Notes under the pieces: model-generated
Seen by the model: the letters and a program-made list of their open reading frames with translations, nothing else
Databases searched by the model: none
Told to the model about the DNA's origin: nothing
Part shown: in pieces, positions 1-5,450 of the stretch
Numbering within the stretch: the stretch's first letter is position 1
How the letters are laid out: each line of letters opens with the position of its first letter
Assembly: GCA_023392205.1 (NCBI GenBank)
Contig: JAEVZN010000307.1
Location: 1 to 9,946, forward strand
From: Pseudomonadota bacterium
Lineage (GTDB): Bacteria; Pseudomonadota; Alphaproteobacteria; Rhizobiales; Xanthobacteraceae
Direction: 5' to 3'
DNA length: 9,946 nucleotides
Translations under genes and position numbers: made by a program

Positions 1-43
1 GCGGGGCAAACGCCCGGTGTGCGGCGATTGCCCCCCTTTCGGG

Positions 44-949
44 TTACCAGAAGCGGCGGCCGAACATCAGCGGCATGACGCTTTGGTCGCGATGCCGTCC
101 GCCGAGGCTCGCCCCCGCAATCGCAGCCCCGAGCCCGATCAGGATCGAGGCCGCAGCCAGAAAGCCGGACAGGACCGCCGTCTTGCGCGCCGTGTCGGCG
201 GCTTCGCGCGCCTGGATTTCGCGGCGCTGGGCCTCCTGCACCGCCTGCGTGACACGCTGCTCGGCTTCCGCTTGCGGCAGGCCGGTGCGCGCGGTGACCA
301 GCGCCGCGAGATAATCGCGGTCGCCCGCGGTCAATGCGCTGTTGGCGATCGCGTTGGCGAAGACACGCGAGACTTCATCGCGGTTGCCGGCGGTCTGGCC
401 GGGTGCATTGCCAACGGCCGCGGGCTGCTGTGCATTGGGAGCCGGCCGCAGCAGAAGATCGACCGCGTAATCGGTCGGCGAGGTACCGAGGCTTTCGGGT
501 CCGCGTGCTGTGGCGCCACCTGCCGCCCCAGCCGCCACTGTGGCTGTCGACTCGACAGCGGTCTTCACGCCGCTGGCGCCTGCAAGAGCGAGCAGCAGGG
601 CGCCGACGACAATGCCGACCGCCCAGACCATGAAGCCATGCGCGCCATCGCGAAACTGGCTTTCGTCCGGATAGCCTGCATCCCAGCGCGAACGGCAGCG
701 GCCTGCGAGATATCCACCCGCTGCAAACGCGCCGATCTGCACCACGGCAGTCCAGATGCCGATGGCAATGGCGATGTGGCTGGCCCTTGCGCCCTCATAG
801 GGCCATGGTGATGCCAGCGACAGTCCGATGGCGCCGCCGAATGTCAGCATCAGGAATGAGATGGCGGAGGCGGCGATAGCCCCTGCAATGACCGGTCCCC
901 ATTGAATGTAAGGACGGTCGACAATTGCGGTGTCGAGTTGGCTTGTCAT
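44..949 (-). CDS. Four-helix membrane protein of unknown function
   Basis: A 301-residue inner-membrane protein of unknown role. Seen: hydrophobic segments at about residues 17-44, 58-83, 102-123 and 255-285, split by a polar Ala/Gln/Glu-rich region (about 130-250) containing a likely helical stretch rich in Gln, Arg and Glu. The ATG at 949 is preferred over an in-frame ATG at 979 because a purine-rich GGAGAGG lies just upstream and because 979 falls inside the preceding 24-codon gene. It follows that gene by 13 bases, so the two are probably co-transcribed and perhaps translationally coupled. Similar proteins are common in Bradyrhizobium relatives and, from memory, are sometimes labelled PhnA-like; I see nothing here that supports a phosphonate role. 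The family resemblance is fairly sure, the function unknown. Confidence 0.85.
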   Translation of the reverse strand: MTSQLDTAIVDRPYIQWGPVIAGAIAASAISFLMLTFGGAIGLSLASPWPYEGARASHIAIAIGIWTAVVQIGAFAAGGYLAGRCRSRWDAGYPDESQFRDGAHGFMVWAVGIVVGALLLALAGASGVKTAVESTATVAAGAAGGATARGPESLGTSPTDYAVDLLLRPAPNAQQPAAVGNAPGQTAGNRDEVSRVFANAIANSALTAGDRDYLAALVTARTGLPQAEAEQRVTQAVQEAQRREIQAREAADTARKTAVLSGFLAAASILIGLGAAIAGASLGGRHRDQSVMPLMFGRRFW

Positions 950-962
950 GTGCCGCCTCTCC

Positions 963-1037
963 TCAACGCAGGCCGACAAGCGACAACACCGCCATGATCA
1001 CAACGATCAGACCGATGAGATAGATGACACCGTTCAT
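963..1037 (-). CDS. 24-residue single-helix membrane microprotein
   Basis: A tiny gene starting ATG at 1037 (MNGVIYLIGLIV...) and ending in TGA at 963-965. Almost the whole peptide is one hydrophobic helix (residues 4-22) ending in a single Arg, so it is probably a membrane peptide. A GGGAG ribosome binding site lies 6-7 bases before the ATG. Its stop codon runs directly into the ribosome binding site of the four-helix protein, which suggests coupling of the two genes. I recall very similar short peptides with the ending G-L-R in many Hyphomicrobiales, but no function is known to me. It is short enough to be missed by gene callers. A role as partner of the next membrane protein is inference only. 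Confidence 0.7.
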   Translation of the reverse strand: MNGVIYLIGLIVVIMAVLSLVGLR

Positions 1038-1056
1038 TGGACGTCTCCCAGCAAAG

Positions 1057-1086
1057 AAAAAAAGGCGCGCCATTTGGCGCGCCTTT
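1057..1086 (-). terminator. Intrinsic terminator after the 48-codon gene
   Basis: A perfect 11-bp inverted repeat, AAAGGCGCGCC (1061-1071) and GGCGCGCCTTT (1076-1086), with a 4-base loop. Read on the minus strand it is followed by a run of seven T (1063-1057), the classic intrinsic terminator form. It lies about 60 bases after the stop of the 48-codon gene and just before the ribosome binding site of the 24-codon gene, so it should separate the two units. Confidence 0.85.
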
Positions 1087-1087
1087 C

Positions 1088-1112
1088 AATTCACTGTGAT
1101 CGACTTTGTTCC
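1088..1112 (-). promoter_or_regulatory. Possible EcfG/RpoE2-type promoter for the 24-codon gene
   Basis: On the minus strand GGAAC (1112-1108), an 18-base spacer and TT (1089-1088) match the loose GGAAC-N18/19-TT form known for rhizobial RpoE2/EcfG sigma factors. The -10 part does not match the stricter CGTT. A start about 6 bases downstream would fall within the first arm of the terminator hairpin, shortening it in transcripts made from here. Tentative. Confidence 0.35.
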
Positions 1113-1146
1113 GATATCCAGAATTGATGCCGAACGGTTCGTGCGA

Positions 1147-1293
1147 TCAATTGGCCTTCGGCAATTCGATCGTGAAAGTCGGTCCCTTCGGTGCGAGAGC
1201 GCCGGTGAACATCAGCACCGCAGCGCCGACAAAAATCACAAGCGCCGCCCCGACCAGCACACCCAGCACGCCGCTTCCACTGCTTTCAGCCAT
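1147..1293 (-). CDS. 48-residue single-helix membrane protein
   Basis: A small gene from ATG at 1293 to TGA at 1147-1149. The product begins MAESSGSG, then has a hydrophobic helix at about residues 9-32 and a short polar tail with Pro, Lys and Thr ending in PKAN. It has no cleavable signal motif that I can see, so it is probably a single-pass inner-membrane protein. A GGAG ribosome binding site lies 8 bases before this ATG; another ATG five bases upstream is out of frame and too close to the GGAG. A GGAAC-N18-TT promoter match lies upstream and a strong terminator downstream, so it may be transcribed alone. I do not recognise a named family. Reality of the gene is well supported by these signals; function is unknown. 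Confidence 0.7.
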   Translation of the reverse strand: MAESSGSGVLGVLVGAALVIFVGAAVLMFTGALAPKGPTFTIELPKAN

Positions 1294-1322
1294 TGCATTG
1301 TCTCCTGTTTGGCAAGGCCTTT

Positions 1323-1347
1323 AATGCAATGACGACAATCGGGTTCC
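1323..1347 (-). promoter_or_regulatory. Possible EcfG/RpoE2-type promoter for the 48-codon gene
   Basis: On the minus strand GGAAC (1347-1343), 16 bases, then CATT (1326-1323). This is three of four bases of the strict -10 CGTT and fits GGAAC-N18-TT. The predicted start near 1316 would leave a leader of about 23 bases holding the GGAG site, a sensible geometry. Confidence 0.45.
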
Positions 1348-1390
1348 GGACTGACCGGCAATGCACGTAACAACGTGCAGCGTCGCGTCA

Positions 1391-1540
1391 TCAAACGTAG
1401 AAATAGAATGCAGCTCCGGCGCAGGACACGATAACTGCCATAAGGATCGTGAAAGCATCCGAGCTGTCTTCGTTGATCGTCACGTCGTAAGCGGAGTTCC
1501 GCGCGTTGTGTGCCTTGATGAATGTCCGGAGCCTGGTCAT
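1391..1540 (-). CDS. 49-residue C-terminally anchored membrane protein
   Basis: A small gene from ATG at 1540 to TGA at 1391-1393. The product has a basic, polar N-terminal half (TRLRTFIKAHNARN, then an acidic stretch with EDSSD) and one hydrophobic helix at about residues 30-48 ending FYFYV. The layout suggests a tail-anchored inner-membrane protein with its N-terminus in the cytoplasm, which is inference. A GAGGG ribosome binding site lies 8 bases before the ATG, and a GGAAC-N19-TT match lies 27-52 bases upstream. The gap to the next minus-strand gene is 97 bases and contains that gene's own promoter match. I do not recognise the family. Confidence 0.65.
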   Translation of the reverse strand: MTRLRTFIKAHNARNSAYDVTINEDSSDAFTILMAVIVSCAGAAFYFYV

Positions 1541-1566
1541 GGGTGCTGCCCTCTGTCTGATGCCCA

Positions 1567-1592
1567 AAGTCCCGAGCGCAGGCGGAGGTTCC
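1567..1592 (-). promoter_or_regulatory. Possible EcfG/RpoE2-type promoter for the 49-codon gene
   Basis: On the minus strand GGAAC (1592-1588), a 19-base spacer, then TTT (1568-1566). It fits the loose GGAAC-N18/19-TT pattern but only two of four bases of the strict CGTT -10 box. The start would be near 1560, giving a leader of about 20 bases with the GAGGG site inside. Confidence 0.35.
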
Positions 1593-1623
1593 GAGCCGTC
1601 AACGTGAAGTGAGAGTTAGCTTA

Positions 1624-1659
1624 ATGAAATGTGCAGGCGACATGGAATGTGCAGGCGTA
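1624..1659. repeat. Two 18-base tandem repeats
   Basis: The unit ATGRAATGTGCAGGCG occurs at 1624-1639 and 1642-1657, a period of 18 bases with one mismatch in 16 (A or G at the fourth base). It lies in the gap between the response regulator and the 49-codon gene, upstream of the latter's promoter match. It could be a pair of regulator-binding sites or a simple local duplication. Confidence 0.6.
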
Positions 1660-1716
1660 TTGTCGGCCAGGCGACGACGGACGAAGGGCGGCGCGGACGG
1701 CGTTCCGTCTCGGGTT

Positions 1717-2382
1717 TCAGCGAATGCTGGTGAGCCAGCCCTGGGCAATCGCGTATTGAACGATATCGGAGCGTGACGTCAGCCCGGCCTTGGCGGACCC
1801 GCGGGCGCGGAACGTTTCCACCGACTTGATGCTGAGATCGAGCCGGTGCGCGATTTCCTTGCTGGTCAGCCCGCGCGCGGTGAGTTCCAGGACCTGCGCT
1901 TCACGCGGTGACATATCCGCGATACGTGGGAAATTCCGCTGCTTGCCGGGAGCAGGATCCAGCACGCTGGCAGCGATGGCGGGGTCGACGTAAAGCCCGC
2001 CTTTCATGACTTCGCGAATGGCATGAATCACATTGTCGGGACTGGAGCGCTTGAGCACATAGCCGCGGCCGCCGGCTTCAATGACCTGATTGAGGAATAT
2101 GCGTTCCTCGTGCAGCGTGAGGACGATCACCTGCGTCGGACATCTGGCATTGACGATTGCCTTGACGACCGAAATGCCGTGCAGTTTCGGCAACGACAGA
2201 TCGAGGATCAGAATATCGGGCTGGATGGCGCAGACGATGCGGGCCGCTTCCGCGCCGTCCGAAGCCTGCCCGACAATCTCGAAATCCGGTTGCGTGACGA
2301 GCAATTCGATCAGGCCCTTGAGCACCAGCGGGTGATCGTCGGCCGCGATGATGCGTATCCTTGCGGGGGTAACCGCCGTCAT
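1717..2382 (-). CDS. NarL/FixJ-family response regulator
   Basis: A 221-residue two-component response regulator that would bind DNA after phosphorylation by the kinase encoded just upstream. Seen: an N-terminal receiver domain (about 9-125) with acidic pair D15-D16, phospho-acceptor D61 in ILDLSLP, T89 and K111, and a C-terminal LuxR-type helix-turn-helix (about 156-215) with LTSKEIAHRLDLSIKSVETF. The ATG at 2382 is chosen over an upstream in-frame ATG at 2529 because the receiver fold begins at once after it and because it overlaps the kinase stop by 4 bases (ATGA). Oddity: after the recognition helix the usual hydrophobic positions read ARGSAKAGL, with Ser196 and Ala199 where Met/Ile and Leu are usual. 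Targets are unknown; no match to a named regulator is claimed. Confidence 0.93.
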   Translation of the reverse strand: MTAVTPARIRIIAADDHPLVLKGLIELLVTQPDFEIVGQASDGAEAARIVCAIQPDILILDLSLPKLHGISVVKAIVNARCPTQVIVLTLHEERIFLNQVIEAGGRGYVLKRSSPDNVIHAIREVMKGGLYVDPAIAASVLDPAPGKQRNFPRIADMSPREAQVLELTARGLTSKEIAHRLDLSIKSVETFRARGSAKAGLTSRSDIVQYAIAQGWLTSIR

Positions 2383-4466
2383 GTGAGCGCTATCTCGACA
2401 AAAAGACCCGAGCCCTTCGGGCCCGTCTCGATATCGAGCGTGCCGCCGATCAGCAGCAGCCGCTCGCGCATGCCGTGCAGGCCGAGCCCGGATTGTGCAT
2501 GGCGTTCCTTGTCGTTCTGAAAACCGCAACCGTTATCCTCGATGGCGATCCGCAGAAGGTTACATTCCCGGACGACAACGATACTCGATGAGGTCGCGCC
2601 TGTTGCGTGCTTTGCGATGTTGGTCAGGGCTTCCTGAACGACCCGGTAGATGACGATCTTGACGTCCTCGGGAAGGTCGTCGAGGATATTTGCGGTGCCG
2701 TAGAAATCCGCATCGATCCCGCTCTGCTCGCTCCATCGCGCGATGTGCTGCGTGAGCAGCGCTGTCAGCCCCAATTCGTTCAGCGCCGGCGGGCGCAATT
2801 CCCAAGCCAGATTGCGTAACGTGCCATGCAGCCCGTTCAGCTGTTCGCGAATGGTCTGCAGGGCTTCGCGCTGCTCGGGCGGGAGCCTGGACTGGACGCG
2901 CCAGGCATTGGTCTGGATCGCCACGAGGCTCTGCGCAGTCTGGTCGTGCAATTCGCGCGACAGGCGCGCGCGCTCATCCTCCTGCGCACGCATGAGCTGG
3001 CGGCGCAATTCGATACGATCGGCTTCCGCGCGCTGACGGTCGGTCATGTCGATGACCACGCCATGCAGCCGCAAGGGCGTTCCGTCCGCAGCATATTCGG
3101 CACGGCCGCGCGAGGAGACCCAGCGCACCGCGCCTGTATGCGGATGCACGACCCGGTATTCGAAATTGAACCAGTCGCGGTTTTGCACCGCAGCGTCGGC
3201 GGATTTCTCGATGACGGTGCGGTCGCTCTCATGCAGGAGCGCGTAGAATTTCGGCCGGGTGTTGACCTCGCTGCGCGGCAGCCCGAGGATTTCGGTCGCG
3301 CGATCCGACCAGTCGATCTCGTTTGTCTCAAGGTCGCGAACAAAGGTGCCGATACGCGCGGCCTCCACCGCCAGCGCCTGCTGCTCCTTGCGGGCCCTCA
3401 ATCCGGCAATGACGCCCGACACCTCGTCGGTCTCGCGCAAGGCCGTGCGGCCGGGCTGGCGCACCGGACCATGCGCAATGCGGGTGAGGCCGAGTACCGC
3501 TTCGGAAATCCGGTCGCTGGTCTGGCGGCCCCACAGGAACGCGAAGCCGAGAAAGGCCAGCGCCGGCACTCCGATACTGGCCATGGCCAGATTGATCGGA
3601 CCGTCGAAAACCGATTGCGGGATGCCGATCACGACAAAGAATGCGCCGCGTTCGGTCTTCTGGAAATACCAGCGGTGATGGACGCCCTGCAGATCGGGAC
3701 CGTAGCGGACACCTCTGTCGAGCTCGTCATGGGCCGTATAGGCCGGCAGCGCTCTGCCGACGAAATCGTCATGCTGGCGGCTGCGCGCCACCAGGACGCG
3801 ATTGGAATCGCGCACGGCGGCGGCGAATTGTGCCGGCAAGCCTTCCTTCTCCATCATCGCGGTGATGAAGGTCGGATCGAGCGCCGCCGACAGCTGATAG
3901 CGCTGCTGACCGTCGACCGCGACCGGGATGGTCATGAAAATCGCGAAGGTGTCGGTGAAGTCGTCGAAGGTCAGGCCGGATATGCTCATCGGGCCGGGCA
4001 TGGCCAGCGCGTGATCCGCGGGCCGCCGGTGCGGCTGTTGCAGATCCGGCGGGCGCAGCCTGGTATCCATCAGGATCGCCCGCGTCTTCTCATCGCGCAG
4101 GCTGATGCGGATGTGCTGGGGTTGGGCGACAAAATTGGCCACCTTGTAGAAATCGTCCAGCGCGCCGTCACGCAGGGCCGGCGATTTCGCAAGCAGCATC
4201 ATGGCGCGTTCGACGTCGCGCAATTCGTTATCGATCTGCTCGCTGAGCCGGCCAAGGTGATGATAGGCGAGTTGTTCGAGCCGGGTGCGTTCCGCAATAA
4301 TGTTCTGCTGAACCACGATGGCCGTCAGCGCGAGCAGCGGCAACACCAGCACGCCCGTCAAGAGGGCAACCTGCACGCGCACCGACCGGTAGCGCAGATT
4401 TGCGGCGTGTGCGGCGAGGGACGTGACGAACGGGGCCATCAAAGGGACTCGGAACGACGAGAACAT
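2379..4466 (-). CDS. Membrane sensor histidine kinase (PAS, HisKA_3)
   Basis: A 695-residue inner-membrane sensor kinase, partner of the response regulator encoded next. Seen in order: membrane helix at about 33-53; a periplasmic sensor region of about 240 residues, probably Cache-like, with an aromatic-rich end (HHRWYFQK); a second helix at about 293-313; a short HAMP-like linker; a PAS domain (about 365-478, with FEYRVVHPHTGAVRWV); a HisKA_3 dimerisation domain with phospho-acceptor H507 in SRELHDQTAQSL; and a HATPase domain with N616 (EALTN), DNGCGF at 644-649 and GLGLHGM at 660-666. All kinase motifs are intact. The signal sensed is not evident. No clear ribosome binding site precedes the ATG at 4466; an in-frame ATG at 4439 is a possible alternative start. 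The stop overlaps the regulator start by 4 bases. Confidence 0.93.
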   Translation of the reverse strand: MFSSFRVPLMAPFVTSLAAHAANLRYRSVRVQVALLTGVLVLPLLALTAIVVQQNIIAERTRLEQLAYHHLGRLSEQIDNELRDVERAMMLLAKSPALRDGALDDFYKVANFVAQPQHIRISLRDEKTRAILMDTRLRPPDLQQPHRRPADHALAMPGPMSISGLTFDDFTDTFAIFMTIPVAVDGQQRYQLSAALDPTFITAMMEKEGLPAQFAAAVRDSNRVLVARSRQHDDFVGRALPAYTAHDELDRGVRYGPDLQGVHHRWYFQKTERGAFFVVIGIPQSVFDGPINLAMASIGVPALAFLGFAFLWGRQTSDRISEAVLGLTRIAHGPVRQPGRTALRETDEVSGVIAGLRARKEQQALAVEAARIGTFVRDLETNEIDWSDRATEILGLPRSEVNTRPKFYALLHESDRTVIEKSADAAVQNRDWFNFEYRVVHPHTGAVRWVSSRGRAEYAADGTPLRLHGVVIDMTDRQRAEADRIELRRQLMRAQEDERARLSRELHDQTAQSLVAIQTNAWRVQSRLPPEQREALQTIREQLNGLHGTLRNLAWELRPPALNELGLTALLTQHIARWSEQSGIDADFYGTANILDDLPEDVKIVIYRVVQEALTNIAKHATGATSSSIVVVRECNLLRIAIEDNGCGFQNDKERHAQSGLGLHGMRERLLLIGGTLDIETGPKGSGLFVEIALT

Positions 4467-4628
4467 AAACTACAGGAAGTTTCACGCCAATCCGACCGGG
4501 CGCAATGCCTCGATCCCGCCTTTACCGCACCAATAGCAGCACGTCATGCCTGCAACCCGCAAGATTTGGTATTCAGATGCCGAATTTGTAAGGAAAACCC
4601 CTACATCCTGTCGGAAAACTGCCTTGGC

Positions 4629-4654
4629 GGAACCATAAATCACACGTACTCGTT
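4629..4654 (+). promoter_or_regulatory. EcfG-type general-stress promoter of the XRE gene
   Basis: GGAAC (4629-4633), a 17-base spacer and CGTT (4651-4654) match exactly the GGAAC-N16/17-CGTT consensus of the alphaproteobacterial general-stress sigma factor EcfG (SigT, RpoE2). The start would be near 4661, giving a leader of about 55 bases. The spacer contains ATAAATCACA (4635-4644), also found before the polysaccharide-export gene. Confidence 0.75.
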
Positions 4655-4680
4655 GGTATGGGCGACAAACCCAAACATGA

Positions 4681-4702
4681 GTAGCGGCTTGTTCGCCGCT
4701 AC
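4681..4702 (+). promoter_or_regulatory. Leader hairpin next to the XRE ribosome binding site
   Basis: A perfect 8-bp inverted repeat, GTAGCGGC (4681-4688) and GCCGCTAC (4695-4702), with a 6-base loop. It sits in the predicted leader, two bases before the GAGGCGG ribosome binding site (4704-4710). It could shape translation as RNA or be an operator for the XRE protein itself; it has no T run, so it is not a terminator. Confidence 0.55.
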
Positions 4703-4716
4703 AGAGGCGGTGCGAC

Positions 4717-5115
4717 GTGACGATGTCTGAGGCCACGAAATCTACCAAGCGCTCAACCGAGGCGGATCTCGAGGTCGGCCGCAGGATCCGCATCCGTCGC
4801 ATGGAGCAGGGGTTGTCACAGACCGAACTTGGCACCCGTGTTGGTGTGACCTTCCAGCAGGTGCAGAAATACGAACGCGGCATCAACAGGGTCGGGGCCG
4901 GCCGCCTTCAGCAGATCGCGCAGGTGCTGGGCTGCAATGTCGAGTATTTCTTCGCTACTGGCGATCAGCAAACGACAGAAACAAGATCCCTGCCGACCGA
5001 AGTCGTCACCCAGCCGGATGCGTTCAAGCTGCTCTCGACTTTCAACACGATCTCGAATGCCGGCCTGCGCCGCTCCATCGTGCGGCTGGTCGAGCAGATT
5101 GCCGGGCGCCCCTGA
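4717..5115 (+). CDS. XRE-family transcriptional regulator, PraR/PhrR-like
   Basis: A 132-residue DNA-binding protein. Seen: a Cro/C1-type helix-turn-helix at about residues 18-74 with LSQTELGTRVGVTFQQVQKYE and GINRVGAGRL, which is the signature of the short alphaproteobacterial XRE regulators typified by rhizobial PraR/PhrR. The C-terminal part (about 80-132) is short and ends in a helix, as usual in this group, which often dimerises. The GTG at 4717 is preferred because GAGGCGG lies 6 bases before it; an ATG two codons later (4723) is the alternative. The gene is divergent from the kinase gene and carries an exact EcfG-type promoter, so induction under general stress is likely. Its targets are not shown; a shared sequence word hints at the polysaccharide operon downstream. 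Confidence 0.9.
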   Translation: MTMSEATKSTKRSTEADLEVGRRIRIRRMEQGLSQTELGTRVGVTFQQVQKYERGINRVGAGRLQQIAQVLGCNVEYFFATGDQQTTETRSLPTEVVTQPDAFKLLSTFNTISNAGLRRSIVRLVEQIAGRP

Positions 5116-5137
5116 TCCACCCTTGAATTTGTAGCGT

Positions 5138-5171
5138 ATCGGCAAGCCCTTGCGGCTGTGCGCTTGCCGAT
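5138..5171 (+). terminator. Inverted repeat after the XRE gene, possible terminator
   Basis: A perfect 10-bp inverted repeat, ATCGGCAAGC (5138-5147) and GCTTGCCGAT (5162-5171), with a 14-base loop, 22 bases after the XRE stop. There is no T run after it on the plus strand, so it may be a weak terminator, a 3' stabilising hairpin, or a protein site. Confidence 0.4.
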
Positions 5172-5282
5172 TCCCTGACACGCGGTTTCTGCGGCGGGAA
5201 GACATGCAGTGTTGAGCGCATGGTTAATAAAGCGTTGCGGCCAATCCGGCCCCGGTTGCACCCCCGCGTTTCGCACATCTTG

Positions 5283-5385
5283 CATTGCAGCTCCGAAAAA
5301 TCCTTTCATTTCAATAATATAAATCACATTTTTATGACGCGTAAGTTGTGTTGCGATTTTGGCGCATCTGTAAATATTCATCTGC
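5283..5385 (+). promoter_or_regulatory. AT-rich control region before the export operon
   Basis: A markedly AT-rich stretch in a GC-rich window, with TAATAT and TATAAA (5315-5323) as -10-like words but no convincing -35 partner. It contains ATAAATCACA (5319-5328), identical over 10 bases to 4635-4644 in the XRE promoter. Near its end TGCCGGT occurs twice in direct repeat, 11 bases apart. Probably holds the promoter of the polysaccharide-export gene; the exact start is not determined. Confidence 0.4.
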
Positions 5386-5412
5386 CGGTCTATTGCCGGT
5401 AAGGATTACTGG

Positions 5413-5430
5413 GTTACGGTTCCCCGTAAC
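5413..5430 (+). promoter_or_regulatory. Leader hairpin before the export lipoprotein gene
   Basis: GTTACGG (5413-5419) and CCGTAAC (5424-5430) form a perfect 7-bp stem with a 4-base loop. It lies 8 bases before the GGGGAG ribosome binding site (5439-5444) and 20 bases before the GTG start, so it could affect translation or bind a regulator. Confidence 0.4.
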
Positions 5431-5450
5431 TAGGAATTGGGGAGCTCTGC

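Noticed and set aside
3..34. Inverted repeat GGGGCAA/TTGCCCC after the four-helix protein gene
   Set aside because: The loop is 18 bases, the stem 7 bp and there is no T run on the minus strand, so it is not a convincing terminator.
17..811. A 264-codon plus-strand frame opposite the four-helix membrane protein
   Set aside because: Its translation is low in hydrophobic structure and rich in Arg and Gly, and the opposite strand has clear membrane helices and a ribosome binding site.
1296..1298. ATG five bases upstream of the chosen start of the 48-codon gene
   Set aside because: It is in another frame and only 3 bases from the GGAG site, too close for efficient initiation.
1361..1612. An 83-codon plus-strand frame with several Cys and His
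   Set aside because: The Cys/His content suggested a metal-binding peptide, but there is no ribosome binding site, and the 49-codon minus-strand gene with good signals explains the region.
1696..1709. Hairpin GACGG/CCGTC after the response regulator
   Set aside because: The stem is 5 bp with no T run on the minus strand, so it is too weak to call.
2826..4730. A 634-codon open frame on the plus strand opposite the sensor kinase
   Set aside because: It is fully antisense to a kinase with intact motifs, its translation is rich in Arg, His and Gln with no domain, and long shadow frames are expected in GC-rich DNA.
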